From the NCBI RefSeq assembly GCF_000820225.1, contig NZ_CDDK01000023.1:1-60113 (forward strand): a stretch of DNA of 60,113 nucleotides, read 5' to 3'. This document shows positions 21,782-29,959 of this stretch, piece by piece. Every line of letters begins with the position of its first letter. Within the stretch, counting starts at the first letter, position 1. Under the pieces are notes generated by a model, which worked only from the letters and a program-made list of their open reading frames with translations, had not been told where the DNA came from and ran no database searches. Position numbers and translations under genes: made by a program. The stretch is from Aeromonas veronii bv. veronii. GTDB lineage: Bacteria > Pseudomonadota > Gammaproteobacteria > Enterobacterales > Aeromonadaceae.

Positions 21782-23022
21782 GTCATGATGCTGGCTCGGA
21801 GCAAGAGCCAATGGCCATGTCCTCTGTCGCCACGTCCCCCGCTCCTGCGGCACTGCGCCCCCCTCTCCCTCTGGGAGAGGGGCTGGGGGTGAGGGCTGAT
21901 GCGCCATCCTTTATCGACCGCTGGCAGGAGCTTGATTGGGACGATATCGGCATGCAGATCCGCGCCAAGACCGCCGCCGATGTAGAGCGGGCGCTGGGTT
22001 CACCCCGCCGTACCTTGGCCGATTTTATGGCGCTGATCTCCCCAGCCGCCGAAGCCTATCTGCCGCAGATGGCAGCCGAGGCCGAGCGACTGACCCGCCA
22101 GCGTTTTGGCAACACCATCGGCTTCTATGTGCCGCTCTATCTGTCGAACCTCTGTGCCAACGACTGCACCTACTGCGGCTTCTCCATGAGCAACCGCCTC
22201 AAGCGCAAGACCCTGAATGCAGAGGAGATTGAGCGTGAGTGTCTGGCCATCAAGGCGCGCGGTTTTGACAGCGTGCTGCTGGTGACCGGCGAGCACGAGC
22301 ACAAGGTGGGGCTCGCCTATTTTCGCGAGGTGATGCCCATCATCCGCCGCCACTTCAGCACGGTAGGGATGGAGGTGCAGCCCCTCTCGCAGGCCGACTA
22401 TGCCGAGCTGAAGAGCCTCGGCCTCGACGCCGTCATGGTCTATCAGGAGACCTACCACGCCCCCACCTACGCCCGCCATCACCTGCGCGGCAACAAGCGG
22501 GACATCGCGTGGCGCCTCGCCACACCGGATCGGCTCGGTCGCGCCGGTATCGACAAGATAGGGCTGGGGGCGCTGATCGGCCTCTCCTCGGACTGGCGCG
22601 CCGACAGCTACTTTGTCGCCGAGCATCTGAGCTGGCTTGAGCGCCACTACTGGCAGAGCCGCTATTCGCTCTCCTTCCCGCGCCTGCGCCCCTGCACCGG
22701 TGGGCTGGAGCCTGCCGTAGTCATGTCGGATCGCCAATTGGCCCAGCTTATCTGCGCCTGGCGCCTCTTCTCGCCCACGCTGGACTTGTCCCTCTCCACC
22801 CGCGAGTCGGCTACGTTTCGCAACGGCGCGGTGCGCCTTGGCATCACCCAGATGTCGGCCGAGTCGCGCACCCAGCCGGGTGGCTATGCCGAGGGGGATA
22901 CAGAGGAGCTGGAGCAGTTCGCCATCCACGACGACCGCCCGGTGGGGGAAGTGGCCGCCGCCGTGCGGCAGGCGGGTTTGCAGCCGGTGTTCAAGGACTG
23001 GGAACCGTTTTTGGGTCGTTAA
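21778..23022 (+). CDS. thiH: Tyrosine lyase ThiH (2-iminoacetate synthase) with repeat-derived N-terminal insert
   Basis: 414-residue radical-SAM enzyme that cleaves tyrosine to dehydroglycine and p-cresol for thiazole formation. The CX3CX2C cluster motif is Cys126, Cys130, Cys133 (CANDCTYC). Strong match to E. coli ThiH from [13 protein letters not shown] onward. The first ~43 residues are extra compared with E. coli, where homology starts near residue 4. Residues 28-40 ([13 protein letters not shown]) are translated from a dispersed CCCTCTCCC/GGGAGAG repeat. The ATGA overlap with thiG fixes the start upstream of the insert, so the insert is translated. Last gene of the operon. Confidence 0.95.
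   Translation: MSHDAGSEQEPMAMSSVATSPAPAALRPPLPLGEGLGVRADAPSFIDRWQELDWDDIGMQIRAKTAADVERALGSPRRTLADFMALISPAAEAYLPQMAAEAERLTRQRFGNTIGFYVPLYLSNLCANDCTYCGFSMSNRLKRKTLNAEEIERECLAIKARGFDSVLLVTGEHEHKVGLAYFREVMPIIRRHFSTVGMEVQPLSQADYAELKSLGLDAVMVYQETYHAPTYARHHLRGNKRDIAWRLATPDRLGRAGIDKIGLGALIGLSSDWRADSYFVAEHLSWLERHYWQSRYSLSFPRLRPCTGGLEPAVVMSDRQLAQLICAWRLFSPTLDLSLSTRESATFRNGAVRLGITQMSAESRTQPGGYAEGDTEELEQFAIHDDRPVGEVAAAVRQAGLQPVFKDWEPFLGR
21862..21897. repeat. Dispersed repeat, copy 2, inside thiH
   Basis: CCCTCTCCC-TCT-GGGAGAGGG followed by CTGGGGGTGAGGG. Same element as 11061-11090 in the opposite orientation. It is in frame with thiH and encodes [12 protein letters not shown]. Confidence 0.75.
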
Positions 23023-23048
23023 CGACGTTTACACCTGTGGTAACAGAC

Positions 23049-23100
23049 AGCGGCAAGCAGATCGGAGGGGCAGGTCCCCGCCATTGCTTGCCGCTTTGCT
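23049..23100 (+). terminator. Terminator of the thi operon
   Basis: AGCGGCAAGCA (23049-23059) pairs with TGCTTGCCGCT (23085-23095), with an inner GGGG-N5-CCCC stem, followed by TTGCTTTGTTT. Confidence 0.8.
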
Positions 23101-23416
23101 TTGTTTGCTCCAGCAGGATTGTCTCTCTGGTGTAACGATTGTCGTTGGCATTGTTTCGCTGGCGTAAAAATAGCTGTGGGTGAATGGAACTCTGTGCGAG
23201 GGGTTGCCTTATCCACCCTATGTCCGATTTTGAGCTGGGTTTAGGAACATAAAAGGGCTTCCAGTTCCTCTGTAGGCCATCGAGGTTGAACAATCAAAAA
23301 CGAGATGACATTTTCTGGATGGCTTGACAAATCAACGAAAACGCAAGATCATGCAAGGACATTTCACCGAGCACCCTTCTGGGCTACACCAACTCCTTTT
23401 TAGAGGATCTCTAAGT

Positions 23417-24022
23417 ATGCAAAAACCGTGGGAATTAAATCCGGCATTATCACAAGAGCGACTAAAACGACTTGCATCTCTTATCCGAGATGTCAGAGAT
23501 GATGTTATTGACAGGCATGATGATGAACTTGGTGATACTGCCCGTGCGACAGGTATGAGAGCGTATGAGTGCTCGCGTAACAGAATTATTCGTGCGGCTG
23601 CAGATAATGCGGGATGGCCATGGCTTGGAATTGTCAAACCAGATGGAAAATTTACCTTCTCTGTTAGTTCTGTTCCCGTTCGGCTATATCGTGGGAGACC
23701 CTCTTGCCCAGAGGAACGCAGATTAATTCCTTCTGTTGAAGCGATGAAACAAATGTCGCTATTGCCCCCAGAGATTGGGGATGCCGCAACTGTGCTTTGG
23801 TTTTTTGCCATTGAAGTAGATGAGTTTCGCTATGTAGAACGAGTCACGTTTGCTGGTTTTCAGAATAGTGTTCAAGTTTCCTGTTGGGAAATTGCACTTG
23901 ATGAGCGTGTAACAGCTTTGGGTCTTATTAACGAAGACCTTCCTGAGCCTATTAAAACTGATAAAGCATCTATCTCCATCAAGAGAAAAATCAAAAAAGT
24001 GGAGGATAGTGACAATGGTTAG
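23417..24022 (+). CDS. Unknown protein of AT-rich two-gene module, 201 aa
   Basis: I do not recognise the family. Start at MQKPWELNPALSQERLKRLA (23417), preceded by AGAGGA at 9 bases; an in-frame reading from 23324 would add 31 poorly coded residues. The N-terminal third is helical and charged (LIRDVRDDVIDRHDDELGDTA). The middle has SVSSVPVRLYRGRPSCPEERR and the end is lysine-rich (ISIKRKIKKVEDSDNG). No signal peptide, membrane helix or known catalytic motif. Codon use is AT-rich, unlike the neighbouring thi genes. Its end overlaps a 7-codon mini-ORF that leads into the XRE-ImmA gene, so the two genes form one unit. A defence or toxin-antitoxin partner role is possible from context only. Confidence 0.7.
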   Translation: MQKPWELNPALSQERLKRLASLIRDVRDDVIDRHDDELGDTARATGMRAYECSRNRIIRAAADNAGWPWLGIVKPDGKFTFSVSSVPVRLYRGRPSCPEERRLIPSVEAMKQMSLLPPEIGDAATVLWFFAIEVDEFRYVERVTFAGFQNSVQVSCWEIALDERVTALGLINEDLPEPIKTDKASISIKRKIKKVEDSDNG

Positions 24023-24038
24023 TAGATTATGTCCATGA
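24015..24038 (+). CDS. Possible 7-codon coupling mini-ORF
   Basis: GTGGAGGATAGTGACA precedes ATG at 24015; the frame reads MVSRLCP and stops with TGA at 24036-24038, overlapping ATG 24035 of the next gene as ATGA. The strong ribosome-binding site here, and the weak one before the XRE-ImmA gene, suggest translation re-initiation. Confidence 0.35.
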   Translation: MVSRLCP

Positions 24039-25156
24039 CTTTCTATGGTGAGCGACTTCGTCTGGCTCGCATATTAAATGGCTTTACCCTGCAAGAGTTG
24101 GGTGAAGCTGTATCTGTATCTAGGCAAAGCATACATCAGTATGAAAGTGATATTCGTGCTCCTGCATCTGATGTCACGAATGCTCTTGCTGAGTATCTAA
24201 GAGTACAGCCAGATTTTTTTGAAAGACCTCTTTCTGGTGATGTGAAACCAGAACAATGCCATTTTAGAAAGAGACAGACCACCCCTGTGGGTGTGAAAGA
24301 ACGAGTTCAGGCATACAGTACAATCCTTGAGCAATTAGTGACAGAGTTGCATGAGCATTTGGATATGCCTGAGAATAAATTTAATCTTATCGACAACAGT
24401 AAAATAGATGTATTAACTTCGCCGATAATTGAAAAGATTGCGGAAGGAGCAAGAGAACGATGGGGGCTATCGCTAGATGCACCCATCGATAATATGATCA
24501 ATGTTGTTGAAAATCAGGGCGCAATTGTTACTTGCTTTGATGGTGTTTCTGAAAAGGTTGATGCTTTATCAGTTAATAGAAAATATCCAATAATAATTCG
24601 AAACTCCGCCAAAGAAAGTGTATGCAGAATGCGTTTTGATCTAGCCCATGAGTGTGGGCATCTAGTTATGCATGATGGGATTGAAACTGGTTGCAAGCAA
24701 ACTGAACGTGAAGCGGATGCCTTTGCTAGTGCCTTTCTTTTTCCTCGAAGCTCTTTTGCAAGAGAGTTTCCATCTTGCTTGGGAAGAGATGGCATTATTA
24801 ATTGGAAAAAAGTATACGATCTCAAGATTAGATGGAAGGTTAGTGCAAAGGCAATAATATATCGCGCCCATTTTTTGGGTTTTATTAACGCGCAGCAATA
24901 TAGAGGTGCCAATGTTTGGTTTAGTCAGACACGGCAAACAAGGAAAGAAAGATTAGATGATGAACTGGCTATGGAAGAGCCACATGTTTTACAGGAGAGT
25001 ATTTCGTTACTTAAGAATGAATTAGGAATATCATTTGATATGCTTGCTAAAAAGCTTGGAGTACATGCAAGACTGTTAGCAGATATCTGTGGTGTTCACT
25101 ATGAAGAAGTTGATGAGATTGAATTTGACGATGTAGTTGTTCCTTTCAACTTCTGA
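24035..25156 (+). CDS. XRE helix-turn-helix / ImmA-IrrE metallopeptidase fusion
   Basis: 373-residue protein. Residues ~4-58 form an XRE DNA-binding domain (RLRLARILNGFTLQELGEAVSVSRQSIHQYESD). Residues ~160-260 form a COG2856 ImmA/IrrE zinc peptidase with the HExxH motif H205-E-C-G-H209 (FDLAHECGHLVMH) and a downstream EADAFASAFLFP helix. Homologues relieve repression by cleaving a phage-type repressor, respond to DNA damage, or act in toxin-antitoxin/defence pairs. Start at 24035 (MTFYGERLRL, usual for the family); ATG 24029 is the alternative. AT-rich codon use and position between core genes suggest horizontal gain. The cleaved partner could be the upstream 201-aa protein, but nothing proves it. 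Confidence 0.88.
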   Translation: MTFYGERLRLARILNGFTLQELGEAVSVSRQSIHQYESDIRAPASDVTNALAEYLRVQPDFFERPLSGDVKPEQCHFRKRQTTPVGVKERVQAYSTILEQLVTELHEHLDMPENKFNLIDNSKIDVLTSPIIEKIAEGARERWGLSLDAPIDNMINVVENQGAIVTCFDGVSEKVDALSVNRKYPIIIRNSAKESVCRMRFDLAHECGHLVMHDGIETGCKQTEREADAFASAFLFPRSSFAREFPSCLGRDGIINWKKVYDLKIRWKVSAKAIIYRAHFLGFINAQQYRGANVWFSQTRQTRKERLDDELAMEEPHVLQESISLLKNELGISFDMLAKKLGVHARLLADICGVHYEEVDEIEFDDVVVPFNF

Positions 25157-25469
25157 CTATTATCGATGGCCCCTATAGGGGCCATTACATACAGTACGTG
25201 ATTTATTTAAAAATAATTTCTTATAGTCTTTGTGAAAAATATCTACTCTAAATCTAAAAAATGTGTAACGATTTTTATAAATCAGAGTGAACCTATCACT
25301 CTAGATAATAGTATTTTGCTTATCCGGTGTAATAATCTGACTTAGTGTTAATTTCTTTCTGCCAATTAAATAGTAGAGCTTGAAGTTTTTATTTTAGAGA
25401 TGAAAAGGATTACTAGTCCCTGTTGCCAGATATTCCTATATCCAAAGTACGTAGGTTATCTTTTCCAAC
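25157..25469. other. AT-rich gap after the two-gene module
   Basis: 313 bp without a convincing gene. It holds the hairpin at 25166-25185 and a perfect inverted repeat AGAGTGA-N5-TCACTCT (25284-25302). No direct repeats, integrase or tRNA mark the border with the GC-rich gene that follows. Confidence 0.5.
25166..25185 (+). terminator. Likely terminator of the two-gene module
   Basis: ATGGCCCC-TATA-GGGGCCAT, a perfect 8-bp stem 9 bp after the stop codon; the tail TACATACAG is not U-rich. Confidence 0.6.
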
Positions 25470-25970
25470 TCACAGCTGCTTGAGGTACTTGGTTAGCGAG
25501 AAAGGCAGAGCAAATTCCTTCATACCGGCCAATCTATCCAACTCTGCTTGGCCGACTTGCTGCAACTGAGCTTGTTGGGCGGGAGTGAGCGTTGTTGCTC
25601 TCGCCTTGATCAGGGTGTCGAGAAAACTGCGGTCTCCCTCAACCGCCTGATGGAACGCCTTGATCGCCAGTGCATCCACTTCTGCTGCCGTGCAGCGCTC
25701 CATGCTTTTCTCATGCAAATAGATCAGAACAGTCGCTTGCTGTGCTTTCTCCAGTGACCAGAAGAGGTCGCTTTTCGTGGGCAGTGTGGCGCTGTGTTGT
25801 GACTTGATCGCTTCGCACCGCTCAAAGGCCGGATCCAGATCGTGTAGTGACAGGGCTAGGACGCTGGAGCTGGTTGCAAGCAGCGCAAAGAGCAAGGCAA
25901 GGCGCCTGTAGAAGGAGAGATTCCTGCTATCCGGCGCCTTGTCTCTTGCAGGGCTGTTGCAACTGCTCAT
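25470..25970 (-). CDS. Small exported or membrane-anchored hypothetical protein
   Basis: 166 residues. A polar, basic N-terminus (to residue ~22) is followed by one hydrophobic stretch (RLALLFALLATSSSVLALS), then a soluble helical part with two cysteines (FERCEAIK, MERCTAAEV). Most likely a secreted or N-anchored periplasmic protein. I do not recognise the family. It starts 4 bases after the GNAT stop codon, so the two are co-transcribed. A shorter start at an internal Met is not available before the hydrophobic segment. Confidence 0.65.
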   Translation of the reverse strand: MSSCNSPARDKAPDSRNLSFYRRLALLFALLATSSSVLALSLHDLDPAFERCEAIKSQHSATLPTKSDLFWSLEKAQQATVLIYLHEKSMERCTAAEVDALAIKAFHQAVEGDRSFLDTLIKARATTLTPAQQAQLQQVGQAELDRLAGMKEFALPFSLTKYLKQL

Positions 25971-25974
25971 CGGC

Positions 25975-26388
25975 TTATGACTGCTTTTTCAGAAAGTAAC
26001 TGATATGCCCCGGCGGCATATCGGGCAGCTGGCCAAAGACCTCGTAGCCCTGCTTCTGGTAGAAGGGGAGGGCCTGAAAACTGGTGGTTTCCAAGTGGTA
26101 GTTGCTGATGCCCTTGCTTTGGGCGTACTGCTCCATGGCGCCGAGCAGGCGGCCGCCCCAGCCAGCTTGGCGGATGGCATCATCGACCCAAAGACCCTCG
26201 ATATGGAGCCAGCCCCATTTTATCTCCCCCAGAATACCGCCTCGCACACCCCCTTCGGCATCCTTGATAAAGCTGGCGATCCGCTCGCGATAGTGGTGGC
26301 CGGCAGCGGCCTCGTTGAAACCGTTCAGTCCATTGCGCAGGGCAGCGAACTCATCCTCTTGCGGCGGTTGGGGTAGGGTTAGTTGCAT
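25975..26388 (-). CDS. GNAT-family N-acetyltransferase
   Basis: 137-residue acetyl-CoA-dependent transferase. The acetyl-CoA loop appears as QAGWGGRLLGAMEQYAQSKG (variant of Q/RxxGxG/A), preceded by strand LHIEGLWVDDAIR and followed by LETTSFQALPFYQKQGYEVFGQ, the usual C-terminal GNAT half. The substrate cannot be told. First gene of a two-gene unit with the small exported protein and divergent from ybaK. Confidence 0.9.
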   Translation of the reverse strand: MQLTLPQPPQEDEFAALRNGLNGFNEAAAGHHYRERIASFIKDAEGGVRGGILGEIKWGWLHIEGLWVDDAIRQAGWGGRLLGAMEQYAQSKGISNYHLETTSFQALPFYQKQGYEVFGQLPDMPPGHISYFLKKQS

Positions 26389-26606
26389 ATGGGCTCCTGC
26401 GGTATGGGTTGTGGCGGCGTCAAAGGGTTAAAGCAATACCCGTTTGGACTCTGTTTGGTCAAGTGTTCTGGTCGCTCGCCACCAGCGTGCATGGCATGGC
26501 GGCCAGTCAATGGCCCTTGCAACTTCCATCCCCCCTTGCATCACCCCAGAGTGAGGCGCAGACTGTTTGGCCTCGTTTTTATGCGATTCGATTCAAGGCA
26601 CCCATC

Positions 26607-27071
26607 ATGACTCCTGCCATCAACCTGCTGAAGAAGCTCAAAATCCCCCACAAGCTCTACCCCTACGAGTGCGAAGCCCACGACGATTTCGGCAAGCATG
26701 CCGCGACCCAGCTCGGGTTGCCGGAGGCGCAGGTGTTCAAGACTCTGGTTGCCCATCACGACAAGCAGGCGGTGGTGGCCATCGTTCCCTCATCCGGCAT
26801 GTGCAGTCTGAAACAGCTGGCCAAGGCGACCGGTCTCAAGAAGGTGGAGATGATGAAACCGGCGGAAGCGGAGAAGCTGACCGGTTACAAGGTGGGTGGC
26901 ATCAGCCCGCTGGCCCAGAAGAAACTGCTGCCCACCGTGCTCGACGAGTCGGCACTGCAGTTTGACGAAATCCTGGTGAGCGGCGGCAAGCGTGGTCTCT
27001 CGGTCGGCGTGGCGCCGCAGGATATGCTGACGCTGATGAAGTGGATCGCTGCTCCCATCGGCGAAGAGTAG
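26607..27071 (+). CDS. ybaK: YbaK/EbsC-type Cys-tRNA(Pro) deacylase
   Basis: 154-residue trans-editing enzyme that hydrolyses Cys mischarged on tRNA-Pro. It shows KLYPYECEAHDDFGKHAATQLG, the essential Lys45 in QVFKTLV, KKVEMMKPAEAEKLTGYKVGGISPL and SGGKRGLSVGVAPQDM. Length equals E. coli YbaK (~159). ATG at 26607 preceded by AAGG; the longer frame from 26409 is unlike any YbaK. Followed by a 12-bp hairpin. Confidence 0.93.
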   Translation: MTPAINLLKKLKIPHKLYPYECEAHDDFGKHAATQLGLPEAQVFKTLVAHHDKQAVVAIVPSSGMCSLKQLAKATGLKKVEMMKPAEAEKLTGYKVGGISPLAQKKLLPTVLDESALQFDEILVSGGKRGLSVGVAPQDMLTLMKWIAAPIGEE

Positions 27072-27092
27072 TGCCGGGCAAGGTGTGAACCT

Positions 27093-27122
27093 GCTATCCG
27101 GGCCTGTGGTGGCCCGGATAGC
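27093..27122 (+). terminator. Strong hairpin after ybaK
   Basis: GCTATCCGGGCC-TGTGGT-GGCCCGGATAGC, a perfect 12-bp stem. It has no U-tract on either strand, so it may stabilise the 3' end rather than terminate by itself. Confidence 0.55.
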
Positions 27123-27153
27123 CCCACCTGTGAGCGGGCGCGTGCCCTGTGCT

Positions 27154-27194
27154 CAACGGGGTGCGTGCCAGTCTATAATGGGTGAACCCCGTTG
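27154..27194. promoter_or_regulatory. Promoter with flanking inverted repeat, first binding-protein gene
   Basis: TATAAT (27174-27179) lies 16 bp before the ATG at 27196. It is flanked by CAACGGGG (27154-27161) and CCCCGTTG (27187-27194), which could form an operator or a structure hiding the start codon. Confidence 0.45.
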
Positions 27195-27195
27195 T

Positions 27196-28101
27196 ATGAG
27201 TTCAGCCATGATGTACCGACTTCTGTTGCTTTGCCTCTGTTTATCCCTCCCCTCTGCCTTGCTGGCAGCCACCCGTTTTACCCTGCTCAGCCCTGAAAAC
27301 AGTCAGGATATGCGGATGCGTTATTACCGTGAGGTGATGCAGCTGGCGCTAGAGAAAACTCGCCCCGAATATGGCGACTACGAGTTGCTGGACTCCCTGC
27401 CGATGAACAAGGCGCGGATGCGGATCGAGGTGCAGGAGCAGGGTAAAAACGCCCTCTTTATTGTCGACAGCTGGCCTTATCAGGGGGAGGCGGTGGCGGA
27501 TCAGGTGGCATCGATCCCGTTCCCGATCGATATGGGGATCCTCGGCTATCGGGTCTGTTTTGTCGGCTCGGATCGTGCTGCCGAGCTGGCGCGGGTGAAC
27601 ACCCTGGATCAGTTGCGCCACTTCACTCAAGGGGTGGGCACCGGCTGGCAGGATGCGGCGATCCTGCGCCACGGCGGGCTGACGGTGCATGAGGTGGATA
27701 ACTACGAGTCGCTGTTTCGTATGGTGGCACGAGGGCGCATCGATCTCTTCTGTCGTGGGGCCAACGAGATCCTGCCGGAGTGGCAATCTCATCAGGGCAA
27801 GGTGGCCGGTTTGACGGTCGATCGCCATCTGGCCCTTTTCTATCCGTTGATCCACGTGTTCTACAGTAATGCCCGCTACGTTCAGGAGCGCGAGCGCCTT
27901 GAGCGCGGTCTGCAACTAGCCTGGCAGGATGGTTCGCTCAAGCGGCTCTGGCGCCATCACTTCCAACCCTCGCTGGTGTTTGCCAATCTGGGGGCTCGCC
28001 AGATTGTCCGGCTCGGCAATCCGCAGTTACCCAAGGGCGGTTTTGACTATCGTCCCTACCTTTACAACCCGCTGGCGAATGATTTCGGTTCACTGCCCTG
28101 A
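27196..28101 (+). CDS. Orphan periplasmic binding-protein-like protein, family copy A
   Basis: 301 residues with a signal peptide (MMYRLLLLCLCLSLPSALLA). The mature part resembles bacterial extracellular solute-binding proteins (family 3). It shares with copies B and C the blocks RFTLLSPENSQD, LALEKTR-E-GDY-L, DMGILGYRVCFV, FRMVARGRIDLFCRGANEI, GLQLAWQDGSLKRLWR and FDYRPYLYNP. No permease or ATPase gene is nearby, so it may be a sensor or scavenging protein rather than part of an ABC importer. Start at 27196 or the in-frame ATGs at 27208/27211. First of four periplasmic binding-type genes in this region. Confidence 0.8.
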   Translation: MSSAMMYRLLLLCLCLSLPSALLAATRFTLLSPENSQDMRMRYYREVMQLALEKTRPEYGDYELLDSLPMNKARMRIEVQEQGKNALFIVDSWPYQGEAVADQVASIPFPIDMGILGYRVCFVGSDRAAELARVNTLDQLRHFTQGVGTGWQDAAILRHGGLTVHEVDNYESLFRMVARGRIDLFCRGANEILPEWQSHQGKVAGLTVDRHLALFYPLIHVFYSNARYVQERERLERGLQLAWQDGSLKRLWRHHFQPSLVFANLGARQIVRLGNPQLPKGGFDYRPYLYNPLANDFGSLP

Positions 28102-28169
28102 GCCGAGTTATCAGGTGCGCAGGCTCTGATAGAGTAAGGGAGAGATCATTGCCGCCAAGGATATGGCCC

Positions 28170-28961
28170 ATGCGCGCATCTGCCCGCTTCCTGTTCTTCA
28201 TCGCGTTGTTGCTGCCCGCCACCGGCAGTGCGACCCCTGCCTTTACGCTGCGTACCTGCTTTGAAAACAGTGACTCCTACCCCTGGCTGCTGCAATCGGG
28301 GGAGGGGGTTGTGCAATATCACCTCAAGGCGGTTGCTACCACTCTTGATGCCGAGATCGTGCTGACGCCGCTACCGTGGAAGCGCTGCCTCTCTCGGGTG
28401 AGCCGTGGCCAGATGGATGCGGCCATCAAGATGAGCTACAGCGTCGAGCGGGCGACCACAGTGGGGGTCTATCCCATGCGTGAGGGCAAACCCGACCCTG
28501 CCAAGCGGCTGCTGACCGAGAGTTACAGTCTCTACCAGCTCAAGGGGGGTAAGAGCCAGTGGGATGGCACTACCCTCAGGGTCAATGGCGTGGTTGCGGC
28601 CCAGTCAGGATTTTCCATCGTCGACTTGTTGCAGGCTGCGGGAGCCGAGGTGGATGACTCCAGCCGTGACCCGCTGATCATGTTTAAAAAGCTGGTGATG
28701 GATCGGGCGCAGGCGACCGCCATCCAGACCGAGGTGGCCGACAGCATTCTGGCGGCCCATCCCGCGTTGCAGACTCGCATCGAGCGGCTGTCGCCGGTGC
28801 TAGTGGAGAAGCCCTACTATCTGGTCTTCTCTCACCGCTTCTATCAGGCCCATCCTCGACAAAGCCGGCAGGTGTGGGATGCTATCGAGCAGGTGCGCGA
28901 CTCTGCTGCCTATCAGCGTTATGCCACATCGCTCAGAAGTGCACCTCCGGTGGGGGAGTAG
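28170..28961 (+). CDS. Periplasmic solute-binding protein, family 3-like (distinct from copies A-C)
   Basis: 263 residues with signal peptide MRASARFLFFIALLLPATGSA. The mature sequence has a family-3 SBP layout: LRTCFENSDSYPWLL, LTPLPWKRCLSRVSRGQMDAAIKMSYS, QSGFSIVDLLQ, VEKPYYLVFSHRFYQAHP. It is not closely similar to the three A-C paralogues and lacks their conserved blocks. ATG at 28170 has AAGGA about 10 bases upstream; a TTG at 28149 is the weaker option. No transporter partner is adjacent. Confidence 0.8.
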   Translation: MRASARFLFFIALLLPATGSATPAFTLRTCFENSDSYPWLLQSGEGVVQYHLKAVATTLDAEIVLTPLPWKRCLSRVSRGQMDAAIKMSYSVERATTVGVYPMREGKPDPAKRLLTESYSLYQLKGGKSQWDGTTLRVNGVVAAQSGFSIVDLLQAAGAEVDDSSRDPLIMFKKLVMDRAQATAIQTEVADSILAAHPALQTRIERLSPVLVEKPYYLVFSHRFYQAHPRQSRQVWDAIEQVRDSAAYQRYATSLRSAPPVGE

Positions 28962-29074
28962 GCTGATGGGATGCGACTGGCCGAAAAGGGGAGGGGAGCG
29001 TGGGGTGGTGGCAGGGCCGAGCGCCCACGCTCAGGGGCTACACTGAAAGTACCCTTTCAGCCAAGGCGCGGTTT

Positions 29075-29959
29075 ATGTCACCCCTGCATCTGCTGGCTGC
29101 CGCTCTGTTCTGCGTGTTGTCGCTGACCGGACAGGCGGCCACCCGGTTTACCCATATCAGCCCGGAGAGCGAGCGGGACCCGCGTACCACCTATGATCGG
29201 GAGCTGCTGCGGCTCGCCCTCGACAAGACCCGCGACCAGTTTGGCGACTATCTGCTGGAGCCTGCGCCGCCCATGACCAAGGCGCGCGAACGGGTCAGCA
29301 TGCAGCTCGACAGCTATCCCAACCTCTTTGTAATGGACAGCTACAGCAGCACCCGCGAGGATCTGGGGCTCGCCTATGTCCGTTTTCCCATCCATCTGGG
29401 GATCGTCAGCTACCGCATCTGTTTTGTCAGCCCGCAGCAAAAGGTGGCGGTAAGCAAAGTGACCGACCTCAAGGGGCTGCGCCAGTTCACCTTCGGTCAG
29501 GGCAAGGGGTGGCTGGATGTGGATATCCTGCGCTACGCCGGGATGGAGGTAGTGGAGGTGGAGGGGTACGAAAAGCTGTTCAAAATGGTGGCGCGGGGCC
29601 GCTTCGATCTCTTCTGCCGCGGGGTGAGCGAGCTGCGCAGCGAGCAACTGACCCACAAGGAGATGACGGATCTGCTGGTGGATGACGCGCTGTTGATCTA
29701 CTACCCGCTGCCCCGGGTCTTCTACACCAATCCCAACAATCGCGAGGCACTGCAACGGGTCGAGCGGGGGTTGCAGCTGGCGTGGCAGGATGGCTCGCTA
29801 CAGGCGCTGTGGCGCAAGAGCTTTGGCACGGCCATCGCTTTTGCCAAGCTCTCCCAGCGCCGACTGTTGCGGCTGGATAATCCCTTCCTCGACGGGATCA
29901 GCTTCGATTACCGTCCCTACTTCTACAATCCGCAGACCGATCGCTTCGGCGATTATTGA
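29075..29959 (+). CDS. Orphan periplasmic binding-protein-like protein, family copy B
   Basis: 294 residues with signal peptide MSPLHLLAAALFCVLSLTGQ. Paralogue of the genes at 27196 and 32121, sharing THISPESERD-RT-YDRELL-LALDKTRD-FGDY, HLGIVSYRICFVSPQQ, KMVARGRFDLFCRGVSEL, GLQLAWQDGSLQALWR and FDYRPYFYNP. Its stop overlaps the convergent lysR gene by 7 bp. A TACACT -10-like box lies at 29039-29044, matching the one before copy C. Substrate unknown. Confidence 0.8.
   Translation: MSPLHLLAAALFCVLSLTGQAATRFTHISPESERDPRTTYDRELLRLALDKTRDQFGDYLLEPAPPMTKARERVSMQLDSYPNLFVMDSYSSTREDLGLAYVRFPIHLGIVSYRICFVSPQQKVAVSKVTDLKGLRQFTFGQGKGWLDVDILRYAGMEVVEVEGYEKLFKMVARGRFDLFCRGVSELRSEQLTHKEMTDLLVDDALLIYYPLPRVFYTNPNNREALQRVERGLQLAWQDGSLQALWRKSFGTAIAFAKLSQRRLLRLDNPFLDGISFDYRPYFYNPQTDRFGDY

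Noticed and set aside
25284..25302. AGAGTGA-N5-TCACTCT as operator of the XRE-ImmA gene
   Set aside because: It lies downstream of that gene and far from any start codon; kept only as a note in the gap description.
23023..25469. Prophage or integrative element around the AT-rich module
   Set aside because: No integrase, att-like direct repeats, tRNA target or structural phage genes were found at the borders.
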